Positions 24,162 through 36,885 of a DNA stretch of 64,000 bases are shown here, one piece after another. Under the pieces are notes generated by a model that made no database searches, was not told where the DNA came from, and was given only the letters and a program-made list of their open reading frames with translations. The stretch lies in contig NC_079487.1 of assembly GCF_020520425.1 (NCBI RefSeq), positions 110,952,141-111,016,140 on the forward strand, in the 5' to 3' direction. Both the position numbers and the translations under genes were made by a program. The stretch's first letter is position 1. Each line of letters starts with the position of its first letter. Source of the stretch: Spinacia oleracea (taxonomy: Eukaryota; Streptophyta; Magnoliopsida; Caryophyllales; Amaranthaceae).

Positions 24162-24167
24162 CACACG
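24162..24167 (-). promoter_or_regulatory. BRRE-like BZR1 site upstream of CPD
   Basis: CGTGTG on the minus strand, about 83-88 bp upstream of the CPD start codon. CGTG(T/C)G is the brassinosteroid response element bound by BZR1, which represses CPD and DWF4 in Arabidopsis as feedback (family knowledge). A six-base match alone is weak; position and gene identity raise its value. Transcription start not determined. Confidence 0.55.
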
Positions 24168-26382
24168 GGTGGCTGAGTTAATGTGCTAGTGAAAGAAATT
24201 GGATTGGGGGTGGGACCCGCTTGGAAAATATCATTCATGGACTATGAATATGATAAATAAGGAGGGAAAAGTCGGTGCGTTCTTCTACATCTGAAATTTG
24301 CTAAACTTATCTGAATTGAATTTATTTTTGTAATTAATTTTATTGAACATGATTGCAATTTATTTGATTTTATTGAAGCTTTACAAAAAATATTAGACAT
24401 GTAACATTTTTTTTAAGGTAGAACGTATATACTTATAAAAAAGGGTGAGTAAAAAATTAGGCTTACTTTAGCAAAACCTATTGAAAAAAATAAAACTAAA
24501 AGAATTAAAGATTAAACCACATAAATTAATAAATTTCTGATTTTCACCAGTAAAAACTAATAAAATCCATTACGGAGTATTCAATTTACTAAGGAAGGAG
24601 GGTATATTTGAACACTAGCTAGAGTACGGAAATTTATTGATTATATAGGGATAATTAATTAATTAGGTATTCTCATTGATTGGTAAGGTACACAAATAAG
24701 GAAGATCAAATTTCTTAAAGTAGAAATCTCAAAGACGTGTAATTTTGTTATACACTTTTAAATTTGGAAAATGTTAAAGCTATATATGGTTAACAAAATT
24801 GTTTTCTATATGTAAAACAAGGATCATATAAATTAGCATTTATGTCCTACTAATTCTCCTAAAAAAGCGAATAAGTATGGGTTTGATATGTAGCTAGAGA
24901 AGTACAAATTACCTAGAAATTAAATTAGGAGGCAAAATCGAAAAGAATAGTCAATTCTTCCTTTAATCTTTGGGCCATCTCCCGGGCCCCTTCAATATTT
25001 TCTAAAAAGAGGGAACACGAATTCTATAATTAGTATAAAATGCGGCCGTTTATTTTTATAAAATAAGAAATTTTCATAATTAATCCATGTGATTAGTCTC
25101 TTGTCAATACCACTTGATCGAACATGTGTATGCAATTTCAATCTCACAAGCTCCTCCAATCTTTCCTTTTTGCCCTATCACATGAAACCATTTTGCATCA
25201 TCATCATCATAATCAATTTGGCTCACACTTTAATGTGACTTCATTTTAAATTTCTTTCCACGGCAAGAAAAATGATAGATCAAATAGTCTTTTATCACAA
25301 TATTATTAAATGTCAAATCACGCCTAGTAGTATATTATGCGGGTAAGAGATGAGTGATATGATATATAAACAAGAATCAGAGAACCTCTTATAAGAATTT
25401 GTAATAATGATTTTCAAATAAAGAGAAAAATGAAAAATGATAGTTAAGCATGTTGTCTACAAAGAGAAGTGTCGGTTTAATTGCTATCTAAGTGTTATAG
25501 AGAATCGGAGGCACAACATAAGCACGAAGTAGGCATATCACGACAATGTTATTGTGCTTGTCAGACATGAATACATGTACATAAATATGACACGACACAA
25601 CATATAAATATTTAGGTTAAGAATTTCAACGTGGCAACAACTGGTGGCTTGGGTTGGGTTGTGGACCATGCTAGCCTTCCCTAAGTATGTTGGCTCGACA
25701 CGAGTCATGGCCATAAATGCTAATTTAAACTAAATATTCCTTTTGTCAGAAGAGGCGAAAAATGTAAAATAAATCATCCAAAGAACCATACTCCGTAATT
25801 GATAAGTTTCGAGTGTGAAGATTATAGGATTGGAAACCTACCAATTGTACCAAGTACCAAATACACCGTACACATACGTTAGTACGTACCTTGATTATTC
25901 GTCTCCACACAACCTATAAAAAACCCGACCTTGTACATGGTACGTACACATTGTGCACGCACGCTTGTGTACCAACTTAAGAGGTTGAAGTTGCCCCTTT
26001 CCTCAGGGCAAAGGCACCTTAAATCTCATTACAACATCTATGTATGCACCTATTCATTCAATCAATCTAACAAAAAAAAGGATAAAAATTACCTCATATA
26101 TGCACCTTACAACGTAACCACAGAATACCAAATTAAAATAAGAACCCTAAGTAAGAAAAAGTGTAGCTAGCACGTGTCTAGTGGTTTAGAGAACTTGTCC
26201 ACTTATATTACCTTTATTTGAGTCCCATACTATTAACTATCTTTAGTTAAGAGACTTAGAGCAAAGTGCATTTTATTCATGTATGTCACGTTAGAATCAA
26301 CTTTTTTCAGCCATATAAGCGAATCTCAACTTCTATCCTCTAATTCCTTTTCAAGTTTCAAGGGTGTCGCCTTAAAAATATA

Positions 26383-26558
26383 CTTTCTTCGTTCGTTTTT
26401 TTCCGTAATGTTTGTCACTTTTATATATGGCAATGTATAATTTGATCATTAATATATATCTTTAAGTCTTTTCAAGCAAAAATTATAAAAAGTTGATATT
26501 AGAATATATAAATAGTGTAAAAAGTCCAAACGTTACGAGTATTAAAAAACGAATGGAG
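26383..26558. mobile_element. Short Stowaway-like MITE
   Basis: 176 bp between TA dinucleotides. Ends ctttcttcgttcgtttttt and attaaaaaacgaatggag are imperfect inverted repeats. Confidence 0.65.
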
Positions 26559-28054
26559 TATTTCAAGTTTCAAATATATATAACAATTAAGTTAAGATAC
26601 GGAGTAAGTTGCAATTAGGTCGTACGTAGTATATATCATTGTCAATAAGTTCTAATCAAGTTCATTCAGTTTCCTCTCTTGCAATCACGTCCAATTATAA
26701 GTTCAAATCACGTCCTATCAAGTTTAATCAAGTCCAATAAATTTAATTAAGTTCATATTTCATCCGGGTAATGTAACACACCCTAAATATTTTTTTCCAT
26801 TTCTAAATATATAAAACAGTTTTACTTACATTATTAAAAAAAAGTATATTTAAAAACAAATATATATTATCCTGTAAAATATTAATAATCATAAAAGTCA
26901 AGTTATTACCTTGTCAAACATTCTTTAACTCCCGCAGATAATAATAGTGTTGAATAGACCAAACCTTTTCCTTGAAGAAAGTTTTTTTGTGAATTAGCAT
27001 AATGTTTTTTTATTACAAAAAGACACATATAGTCCAATTCCACCCACATGATCGAAGTGTTGTAGATTGATTACATATTATCTATAAATAATTAGAGTAT
27101 AGGTAGGTTAGTAGTTTTGAGACAAAAATACTATCCATGATTTCTGGGATTTGGGCAAATCCAATGTAGGAGCTTTCACTGCATGCATGTGTGTTTCTTA
27201 GCTAGACAAAAATCATGTTTTCATACATTGATACATGTCTAATAGTGGATATTTGACCCTACTTTTGGCATTTTTATTGACTTCTAGTCTTCTACTATAT
27301 ATACGAAGTATATTATTTGGTTAATTACCTTTGTTACAAACACAACACGACACATTTTAATAAATTACGTACTATAGTATTAATTCTATCCAATTAACTA
27401 GTATGAGCTTGTGAGAGATGAGTTTTGATCCCTTCTCATCATAATCTGAAAGATTAATTGAAAATCGATCATTTAGTTAGTTCATACTGAGAAGGTGAAT
27501 GCATTATCGCATACGCTAAGTATTCAACTCGATCGATCATTTAATTAGTTCCTACTTGAAAGGTGAATGCATTATCGCCTACTCTAAGTATTCAAACTTA
27601 TTTGTAGATCGATACTATAAATCCAGAAGGGGATTGAAGACGTTAGCAATAAGCTAATATACATTGTCATATATCATAATCATTATTAAGATCGATGCCT
27701 TGATGGGTAGAGATAGTAATGCACTTAAAAATAGAGTACCCTACCGGGGGCAATAATTCATTGAATTGGACAAGCAAATGCTAGAATTAGATGTTTCTTT
27801 CATACGAAATACGGAGTAAATGATAAGATCGATCGGGACCAAACCAAGCCAAAATAATTAACTTGATCCATCACATTCTTTCTGGTATACACAATAAAGA
27901 ATTGTCATTTCAATCTAGCTACAATCAAGTTTTGAATAAATGAAAGCTCATCTTCCCATGCATCAAAACACAATTATTTATTCATTTTTTTTAATCAAAA
28001 TGAACCAAGTCATAAATACATATAATACGTGCGTACTTCGCATATAATTTTTAT

Positions 28055-28300
28055 ACTTCCTCCATTCTATAAATATTGCATTATGGTTGACTTTTACTCA
28101 TCGAACACATTACTTTGATTCTTAATATTTCAAATCGTGTATTAATAAAAATTAATATATATAAAACATATATCGACACAAATCTAACATAACCTCACAT
28201 GACTACAATTTTATTACGTATGAATCACAATAAATAGTCAAAGTCGTAGTGTGATTAGTGTAAAACACAAAATGGTACAACATTTCTTGAACGGATAAAG
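28055..28300. mobile_element. Stowaway-like MITE
   Basis: Ends cttcctccattctataaat and tttcttgaacggataaag, TA-flanked, imperfect inverted repeats; inner text resembles the family at 56030. Confidence 0.5.
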
Positions 28301-30296
28301 TATATTTTTATTAATGGCCGGTGACGAGAAGTATCGTATTGGATTGTCAGTTTGTCACCTAGCTACTACAAGTCAGTCAACCCAGTTGGGTAGATCAACG
28401 TTTGAGAGCACAAGAAGATAATAAGGGAATGATTATCGCTCTTAATGAGGCTCGAACATATGACACCCAATCAGAAGATGAGTTTTGAGGTTCCACCATC
28501 TCAGGCGAGCCATTAAACTTCCTTTTCGTATATAATTTTTTAATGTATATAAATAATGGGCTAATCAGATTACACGAGGGGGCTAAGTAATTGATGTGGA
28601 TAGGTAGGGCCTTAAAAATTGGATGCCTTATGTTAAATGGTAATGTTAGAGAGTAGTGTACACAAAAATGCATTAATTCGCCGACATAATGCATGTTTCA
28701 AATCCAATTTGATGCCTACTTTTCTTCTATTCAACTTGTCTTTTTTCTCGTCTTTGCCTCTATCATATATTGCAATTGCTCCAAAGCTGTCCTTGATCGA
28801 TCGATATTACTTTTGTGCACAATGATAAGGAAGAATAATATTATTTTCCATACATCATTACACTATCCAATGTCTTTTGTATATTGTGACTTGTGTCAAA
28901 ATATGTTAGATAACTCGAATTTATATTAGTCGGAGCTTAACATGTTCTAAATTACAAGATATGAGTAATTAATCCTAAAAATGTCGTCCTAAGCTACTAA
29001 AGTGTTCATTGACATAAAATTGAAAAGAGATTTCATTTTGATGGGAACTTTCATTGGATCATTGTTTTTTCTTTAAACAAGTCAGATTTGTGAGTAATTC
29101 CTTTTTTAAAATTCCTAAAAACGTAAGGGTTTCTTAAGATACTTATCCTGTTAGATCCATCATCCATATGACTACTGTTTTTAGTTTCCGCCTATTTTGT
29201 TTGTTTCATTTTCGTTTTGGGGTGAATTTTTGAGTTTGTCCATATCTTATACGAGTAGTATGGTAAGTTTCATTCACAAAAGTTCAAATTCCAACATGTG
29301 CAATATTTTTGCCCAAGCCTTAGTAAGTGATTTTGATATATGCATGGAATAATAAAAAGAGGAGGGACAGACCAAGAAAGTATAAAGTATATTCCACCAT
29401 ATTTTATAAGAAAACGAAAAACAGGTTAAACCCTTTGGAATGACGAACTTCGAGATTCCTTATAAATAATATAAAAAAAACAAATTATTTTCGTATTTTA
29501 TTAAATGGTACGCTTAGACCGCACAAAGTTTAAGAAGTGTGAACGGATTTTGTTAAAATAAGAAATAAATGGGGTAATTTGGAAATAAACAATTGTTATA
29601 AAAGATAGAGGTGGTATTAAAATATTTAAAGAATGTACTCGATCGTAAAAGGTCATAAAGAAATTTCTATTATATAAGGGAACGTCTGAGCGCGTAAATA
29701 GTGATTGCCTATTTTACCCTTTTATTAAAATTAAAAAAAAAATTAAAAAATAATATTTATATTACAATATAAAAAAGGAACTAAATTGAAAGATATTTAA
29801 TAAAATCACAATATATTAAAACTAAAAAAACATCAATAAGAAGGGGGGAAGGTAGTTAAACAAATAAGTATTTTTGGTTGTGTGTTTTTAAATTTATCTC
29901 GTGCATAGAAAACTAATGATAAAACAGTGAGAACAAAGTCAATGAGATAATGAGAAAATGATAAAAATAAGGGAAAATATACCAAAAATGCAAAATACAT
30001 CATTTAATAAAGTATTATTTTAAAAACATGCACCATTTAATAAAATACGGAGGGAGTATATGAGCTTGGTGAGTCGGCTAATCGTTATGGAAATTAGTTT
30101 TCATAACACCAGCAAGCAAATAAAATAGAGAAAAAAACAAGAGGAACAAAAGAAAAATAATACAAGAAAGAGGTGAAAAGGACAATCAGAAGAGGAAAAA
30201 AAAAGGGAGAAAAAATGTAGAGAGAATGAGGAAAAAGTAGAGAAAGAAAGTGACAACAGCAGAGAAAGAAAGTATCATTGAAGATAAAAAAGAATA

Positions 30297-30599
30297 CTCA
30301 CTTTGTTCTTGAATGTTAGTCTCATTTCTTTATTGGGTTGTTCTTTTTTATTACTCTCATTAATTAGAATCTTTCCCCATTTGTCCAATATTTATCCCTT
30401 TTATACCCTTGTAAATATCTAAATGGTCCACTTGTTTAATCTCGAGTAAACTTTTATCTCCATTACACCCTTTAATTATTTTTCTCTCTTACCCACGTGG
30501 CCACGTGGGTTATATTCTATAGAGATTTAATGTGACAATTGTAATTTTGTTGGATTGTCTTAGATTCCAAAAAAAATTAACATTCAAGGATGGAGGGAG
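30297..30599. mobile_element. Stowaway-like MITE
   Basis: Left end ctcactttgttcttgaatgt and right end acattcaaggatggagggag form an inverted repeat flanked by TA. 303 bp. Confidence 0.7.
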
Positions 30600-31340
30600 T
30601 ACCATTTTTTTCATTTTTATACCATTTTTACATTTTTATACTATTATTTTAATTTTTTGTACCATTGTTTCATTTTTTTCGTATCTGTAATCAGTCCGAT
30701 AAATAGTCATAAAAAAATTATTAAATAAAAAAAATTGACCATAAAAAATTAATTATCATATGTATAAAATTATTATATCATGCGTATAAAACTACTTGTT
30801 GAAAAGTATATTCCCATGACAAGATAAAATTCCACATGAAACTAAATCAGTGAGGGCACTAACTAAGTAGTTGGTGCATGACCAGATTTGCAATCTCCAT
30901 CACAATACAAAACCAAGGTAGTTCCATAGTTATTGCTTTGGTTAATGGATTACCACCACGAACATGTAAACTCGTTGCATTTTGAGAGTGTGGCGAAGTC
31001 AAACTGACATGGTCAGCTCTGCACGAACCACGAGGTCTGGGGCACACGTGTGGGACAGAATTCAGTCACTTCACTGATCACTACTCCATTTTTTCATTTC
31101 ATAGAATCATAGGGGTGGAAAACAAAAGTAAGCTTTTTTTTGTTTTTTTTTTTAACACAAGATATACATTCTGCTGGATTTTTTTAATATTAAAATATAT
31201 TCCTTTCGTCCCAATTTTATAGTCTTGTTTAACTAAAAATACGGATTTTAAGAAAGTAGAATATAGTACATTGATGATTGATTGATTGAATTATATGAGA
31301 AAGTAGAATGATTGATTGATTGTCCGTTTCTGTAATGTAG

Positions 31341-31565
31341 GTGCAATTGGAGGATGAGAATGTGTTAGTGATCAAGGCAAGTGGGAAGATGAGCTCAAGA
31401 TGCTGAAAATGATGAGGAAGTTCCGACTACCTCAAGTCTCAAGATGCTGATTCTTCTTCCATATCTGCTAAGTGCGAAAATGGACTTGTTACTGTTACTG
31501 TTACTGTTACTGTGCAGAAGATCCCACCTTCTAAGCCTAAGACTATTCAAGTTACTATCTCCTAG
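31341..31565 (+). pseudogene. Class-II small heat-shock protein fragment, broken
   Basis: Translated pieces match the alpha-crystallin domain and tail of plant cytosolic class-II sHSPs: VQLEDENVLVIKASGK, KMMRKFRLP, then DADSSSISAKCENGLVTVTV and KIPPSKPKTIQVTIS before a TAG. The pieces lie in different frames with a stop and internal loss, and the N-terminal arm is not found. A GTTACT run (31487-31512) lengthens the VTV strand. An AG precedes the first base, so it may be a second exon or a chance junction. The family are ATP-independent chaperones; this copy cannot be functional as read. Confidence 0.75.
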
Positions 31566-31889
31566 AATGTTCTTAGAGCTTCCAATGGGTTTTGGGTGTT
31601 AGATCTCTGTATCCATCTCTGTATCCTTGTATCTTTTGATCAACATGAATATTGTCAAATTAGCTCAAAATCACGAATCCTTATATCTTTTTAATCAACA
31701 TAAATATTGTGAAAATGAAAATTAGCTCAAAAATCATGAATTTGAGCAGAGCACAGAACAATCAGTAATATCGTCTAAGCTACAAAATTGAAAATTTTAC
31801 TGGTAAATATCACAAAATCTAACATGCCAAATAGCAAACATGAAATGGTATTGCTCCAAAATCAATACTGGCACCTTAGTCAAGAGATA

Positions 31890-31939
31890 TGCTCTTCTTC
31901 TTCTTCTTCCTTCTTCTTCTTCTTCTTCTTCTTCTTCTT
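31890..31939. repeat. CTT microsatellite over the SWA2 C-terminal lysine tail
   Basis: CTT/TCC units here encode the K/E-rich end of the SWA2-like protein on the minus strand (lysine run then glutamates). Slippage here could have shifted the frame or lengthened the tail. Confidence 0.85.
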
Positions 31940-34900
31940 GTGTTTCCTGCCTTTCTTGTTATTATCACTCTCAACATGTTTTTCTCTTCTTTGGTGAACT
32001 GACCATATTGTCCTCGTCTGATTTTTCCTCCCCTGAATCATCATCCAGCAAATGCTCCTACTCTTCAAAGCTAGCAAAGGGAGAGGCTGATGACTTCTTC
32101 TTACACTTCTTCAACAAGGGTGCACCATGACCGTCTTCATCGTCACTAGCATCGCCGTCCATGTCATCACTCATATCATCTAAATCACTTAAGTTATTAC
32201 CAGCTTCACCGCCGCTCATGTCCATGTCATCATCACTAACATCACCGATTAAATCATCGTCTTCTTCATTAGCAACCTTGTCTAAATCATCATAATCATA
32301 TTCTCCATCAGCTTCTTCCAAGGGAGGTTCAGTTGTATCCAATAAGTCATCCATCTCTTCTTCATCACTATCATCACCACCATATAACTCTGCCGCTTGT
32401 TCTTCTTCGGGTCCCACCTTTTGCTTCTTCTTCTTCAGTTTTGTTGATGAACAAGTCATCTTGTTTGTGTACAACTTGTGAAAGACCAAGTCCTCTGGGG
32501 GTACATCAGCCTCTGCTAACGCAAGGATTTCAGGACTAATTATATGCTTGTTCATGTCGAGCTGCAACAAAAACAGCAACCAGTAAGATCAATTAATTCC
32601 ATACTACACAGTACAAAACTCAAGTAGTTTTTTTGGTATAACTTAAACCACCGACCTTCTTAGCAGGTTCAATCTTTGAGCCACCATGCCATGTGCTTTG
32701 TTTAGGCCTCTTTTCCATGAACTTGTCCAGAAAAGCAGTAGGCAAAGATCGTTCAATGGATTACCATTGTAGACAATGGTTGCTCCAGAAAGAAGTGTCC
32801 TTGCCATGGTTGACACTGATGGATGCGCGTGGGAAGCCAGTACAGTCAGCTCCCACGAGCTAGTGTGGCCTGCATTGCTGTAGGGGGAAAAAATATAGGG
32901 TTCACATATTTGTCAAATTTTGTCAAAATCATACCAAAATTTCACAGGAAATACTCATTGGAAGCGTAACTGATATTTGTCAAAATTTCCAGCAATTAAT
33001 TCAAGGTTGGGAAAAAAAATGGAGTTATTAGCAAAATCATACCAAAAGGAAGGTTCCCGGTGCCGAGGATCATATCCACCAGGCAGTAATTGCTTTGGTA
33101 AGGACTCAAGCTGCTTTCCACTGTCCTCAGGCAACTTACTGGAGCTAGATTCCTGGGGTTTTTCAATGTTCTTTCTCATAAGTAAATCTTCATCTTCACC
33201 TGACATATCTTCTTCAGAAGAAAATGCTAAAGAGGCTTCCTCATCTTCGGAAGAATCATTGTCAGAGTCCAATTTAATGTCGTTCTCTTCATCACCGCCA
33301 TTTCGACTTGGCATAATAGCTTCTTCTTCAGTACCAGGTGAATCTTCGGTATCATCTGGAGCATCTTCAAAATGTTCAAGATCATCTGTAGCATCTTCAA
33401 AATGTTCAAGATCTTCATCGACTGCCTCGCTTTGAATTGCCATATTCCTGCATCAGAGCGCGTCATGAGTATCTTGACAAGATCTTCAGACCTGCAAGAT
33501 TCTACAAACAAAACAAGATAGGAAATATGATACTTACCAGAGAGGCGGCCTTGATTTGAGGACTTCGGAGAGAAGAAACAGGCACCCGCAGGCGTACTGA
33601 GGTGGTTGTTGAAGTGAAACCTGCAAAAGTAGTAAAAGAGTCAACCTTTCCTTATTGAGAAACAAAGTCAAAACATCCAGTGCAAGACAACTCTCAAAAC
33701 AGGCTTAGAAAGGAATAGTATAAGTAAGCAGAGTTACAGGAACTCAAGTTCTACAGCATACCTGTAACAGACGCTTTGAAAATGCAGCTACACGCTTTAA
33801 ATTGATATCACTCTTCATAGCTCTTAGTAGTAGTCCAATAAACATTTCTGCCTGTAATATAGATTAAAACCAGAAAGTTACTTCAAGTAACACAAATGTT
33901 AGATGAAACATCGTAAGGTTAGCTAAAAGGTATGCTCAACATGCGAGATGATACAATCAATCATACGATGAAAAATATTATTGATATCTTTCCTTGGGCA
34001 TTATCAATAATTTTTGACAAGCTGCCAAAGCTTAAAGACCATTTTCACCATCCTTTCTAGTTTCAACCATTACACAAGTTACTATAAGGGCGAAAGCATA
34101 TTCTAACATAAGTCCCCCGCGGCTTCTCAAAAGTCAAGCCAACACAATACCTAAAGTCGTAGTTCCATGAAAACTCTGCTTAATCAGTATAATCGCAGAC
34201 CAATGACCAGCTCCTCAAGTACGCAAAAATTGTTTGACTAGCTATTCACACAACTGATCCCAACAAGTAAAATTAACTAGAGAGCATCAGCTTTGTATTG
34301 AAGTGGAATAAAAAGTATGAAACCACCTACCTTAGAGGTATTAAGAGCAGCAAGAAGTAACAATTTCGCGTACAAGGCACGATAAAATCGATCACTAACG
34401 ACTTGATTCTTGGAAGAAATTTTATCAAGAAGCATTAATGCTTGGATACAAACATTGAAGTTTTGTGAATGAACCTGCACGGTAATGACATATTACTACA
34501 TAATTTCAAATTGTGAAATGTTTACCAGAACTATAAGTGCGTCTAAAAGATAAACACGAGATATTAAAATAACAAATAATATTTTTGAAACACAATACCA
34601 TATGAGTGGAATCATGTACTTACGAGACGGAAAAGCATTGGGGTCTGGATATCGACAATTTCATCAACTTCATTCCCAGAAACAAATGGAAATGCCCTAT
34701 TTACTCCCTGAGAAGAGCAGAAAATATGTGACATTGATGAACTAGTAAAAACTACAGAAACTACCCAACGTTAAAACATGACATAAACAAAGGAAGTAAG
34801 CTAACTGATTTTTTTTTAAGCGGATTACTATGAAATTATGAGTCTGACACAAAGTTCTCAAAAACCCAGTTAAACTGGACATCAATGCCAGCCAATTCCA

Positions 34901-35510
34901 ATTAAGAACTCCAAATCTCTGAGTCAAACGGAATATTTTGCCAAAAAAACAGACTTAAATAAGTGCAATAAGTTATTTCACCAATGCTCAGAATTCAAGC
35001 TATTGCAGTAACATTTTACATTACCTAAAATAACAGTTAATTGAAACGAAACTTGAAACGAGCAACGGAGTTTCCTCAACTAGCGAGTGAGATCTTAACA
35101 ACTCTCAGAATAGAGACCCTCAAAATACCCGGATATAAAAATGAAAGCAGGACCAAATTTCCAAAATAAAAATGCATAAACATAAAAGTAAACTTTTAAG
35201 CCAGTCAACAGTCTTTCTTTTTAAGATACTTACTGTCAAAAGAACGGATAAAAGCCGTGAATCCAATTCCACATGAGATTCTGGCAAAGATTGCACTTCA
35301 TTGTCCTCGTTAGTTGATTTGTTTGTCTCTTTGCTTGCATCGTTCTTTTGACCATTTCCTGCCCCAGCAATCAGTAACTGAAATTCAAGTCCACATGCAC
35401 AATATTAATAACAGCATAAGGTTTTTGTTTCGGGGGTGGTGGGGGATTACAGGAAAATATTCATTTGGGAGGTGCAAAACAAAAACATAAAAATGATGTT
35501 TTGACACAGA

Positions 35511-35731
35511 CTACCTTAAAAATACTCTACTTTACCAGTTACTACCTTATGAAAAGTTTTTTGTTATTTACTACCTTAAACTTTATAAACGTATACAGAT
35601 TGACAGAAAATTGGACAGAATCTGTCAAAGTGTCAAGTGGTTGTAACCTTTAAAAGTTTGTATAGTTTAAGGTATATAACAATAAAACATTCACAAGTTA
35701 GTAACTGGGAAAATGTGTATTTTTAAGGTAG
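35511..35731. mobile_element. MITE with long inverted repeats, SWA2 intron 8
   Basis: Starts ctaccttaaaaatac and ends gtatttttaaggtag. Inverted similarity continues inward (ttaaactttataaac against gtttgtatagtttaa). About 221 bp. Target duplication unclear, so superfamily not assigned. Confidence 0.65.
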
Positions 35732-36743
35732 GAGTAAATGACAAAAAATCCAAAATTGACAAAAAATCCAATAAAAAAAAAAGTATACAAGCAGCAATAC
35801 CTTAAATAGCACAAAATACACATCTACCAGACGTTTTGCTACCTTAGGCCCATCCCCATTGTGACTTAGTCGGGTTTTACTTAGAAAAGTAACCTGCAAA
35901 GAAGAAATGGTAAGCGTTAGCATTTTTCTCTGCTTCTACCATATCTCCGCATATGATGGAAATAGTACAACCAATTATCAATTTGAGTTAGAGGCTTAGA
36001 GCTATTTATTATATTTAAAATATTTAACGCCCACTATTTAGAGCTCCAAATGACAAATTAAAATCAAGAATACACATGCTTCAATCATAGTAAACAAACC
36101 CTCCAAGATGAACTTTAGAAATATAATGGAAGACATACAGCTCGATACTTGGTGCGCAACCCCAAGTGCGGCCGAAATAAAAATGAGTCCACCTCATCAA
36201 TCACCCCAGCCTGCAAATGAAGCAGAAAAAAAAAATCAGGCATCTAGTCAGAGGTAAAGCAAAAATGCATATTCCCAAGTCAAATTTAAAATAGCTTCAG
36301 CAACTCAGCAAATTAGAAACAATTTTACAACTTGAGTCGGACTTTTTATCTTATGGACCTAAATAATGTGTTAACATGCAAGACATATGTCTCGGGAAGC
36401 ATAGAAGTTCTACTACACAAGCAGATAATTACTAGATCACTGTCAGATGATTTTGCTTGGTTCTCATTTACTGTTGCAGCACCAGAAGCATTAACTATCG
36501 TGCGACACAAAATAAATTAACTGACAAATAATGAAACCCACTAAGAACATTCAAATAATAAGTGTAGGAACTAGGAAGCAGAGTATCACTCAGACCTAGA
36601 AAAGAAAAGGGAGGACTACAAGTAAGAGACTAGGCAGAGGGAATGGAAGATGGCGAACCACATGTATTATAAAATAGTAGAAAACTGATTACTATTATTT
36701 TCCCCTATCTCTTTTATCTCAACATCTAATCCTCAGGGCCTAA

Positions 36744-36885
36744 AGTATATCTGTCGGTTATCCCTATGCATTTGGGACTAAATATACAGCTTCTGGTTCC
36801 ATGTGCGCTCCTGTGATAAAATATATCTGGTGATTCACCCTCTGCATTTGGGACTAAATGTACAACTTCTTGTTCCAAATGCTCT
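36744..36885. repeat. 80-bp-period imperfect tandem repeat, SWA2 intron 6
   Basis: Two copies share gcatttgggactaaat followed by gtacaacttct or atacagcttct, beginning at about 36768 and 36848. Non-coding. Confidence 0.65.

Larger units (their letters stand above)
24080..31340. other. Intergenic region upstream of CPD
   Basis: No gene is recognised. The first few hundred bases should hold the CPD promoter. Three MITEs are listed separately. An imperfect 68-bp-period duplication lies at 27467-27529 and 27535-27597 (shared ggtgaatgcattatcgc). A G-box palindrome cacacgtgtg is at 31042-31051. The rest is AT-rich without recognisable coding. Confidence 0.5.

Noticed and set aside
29995-30060. Stowaway end (acggagggagta)
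   Set aside because: Only one end is visible; the partner end is not recognisable.
30859-31047. 62-aa minus-strand open frame
   Set aside because: No family resemblance and no splice or start context.
32955-33043. Readthrough of SWA2 exon 14 as a C-terminus
   Set aside because: A donor GTATG at 33042 and the matching exon at 32877 restore the conserved C-N-A text.
32977-33435. 152-aa serine-rich plus-strand frame
   Set aside because: Antisense of the acidic exon 14 of SWA2.
36744-36885. CRISPR-like spaced repeats
   Set aside because: Two imperfect copies only, in a plant intron.
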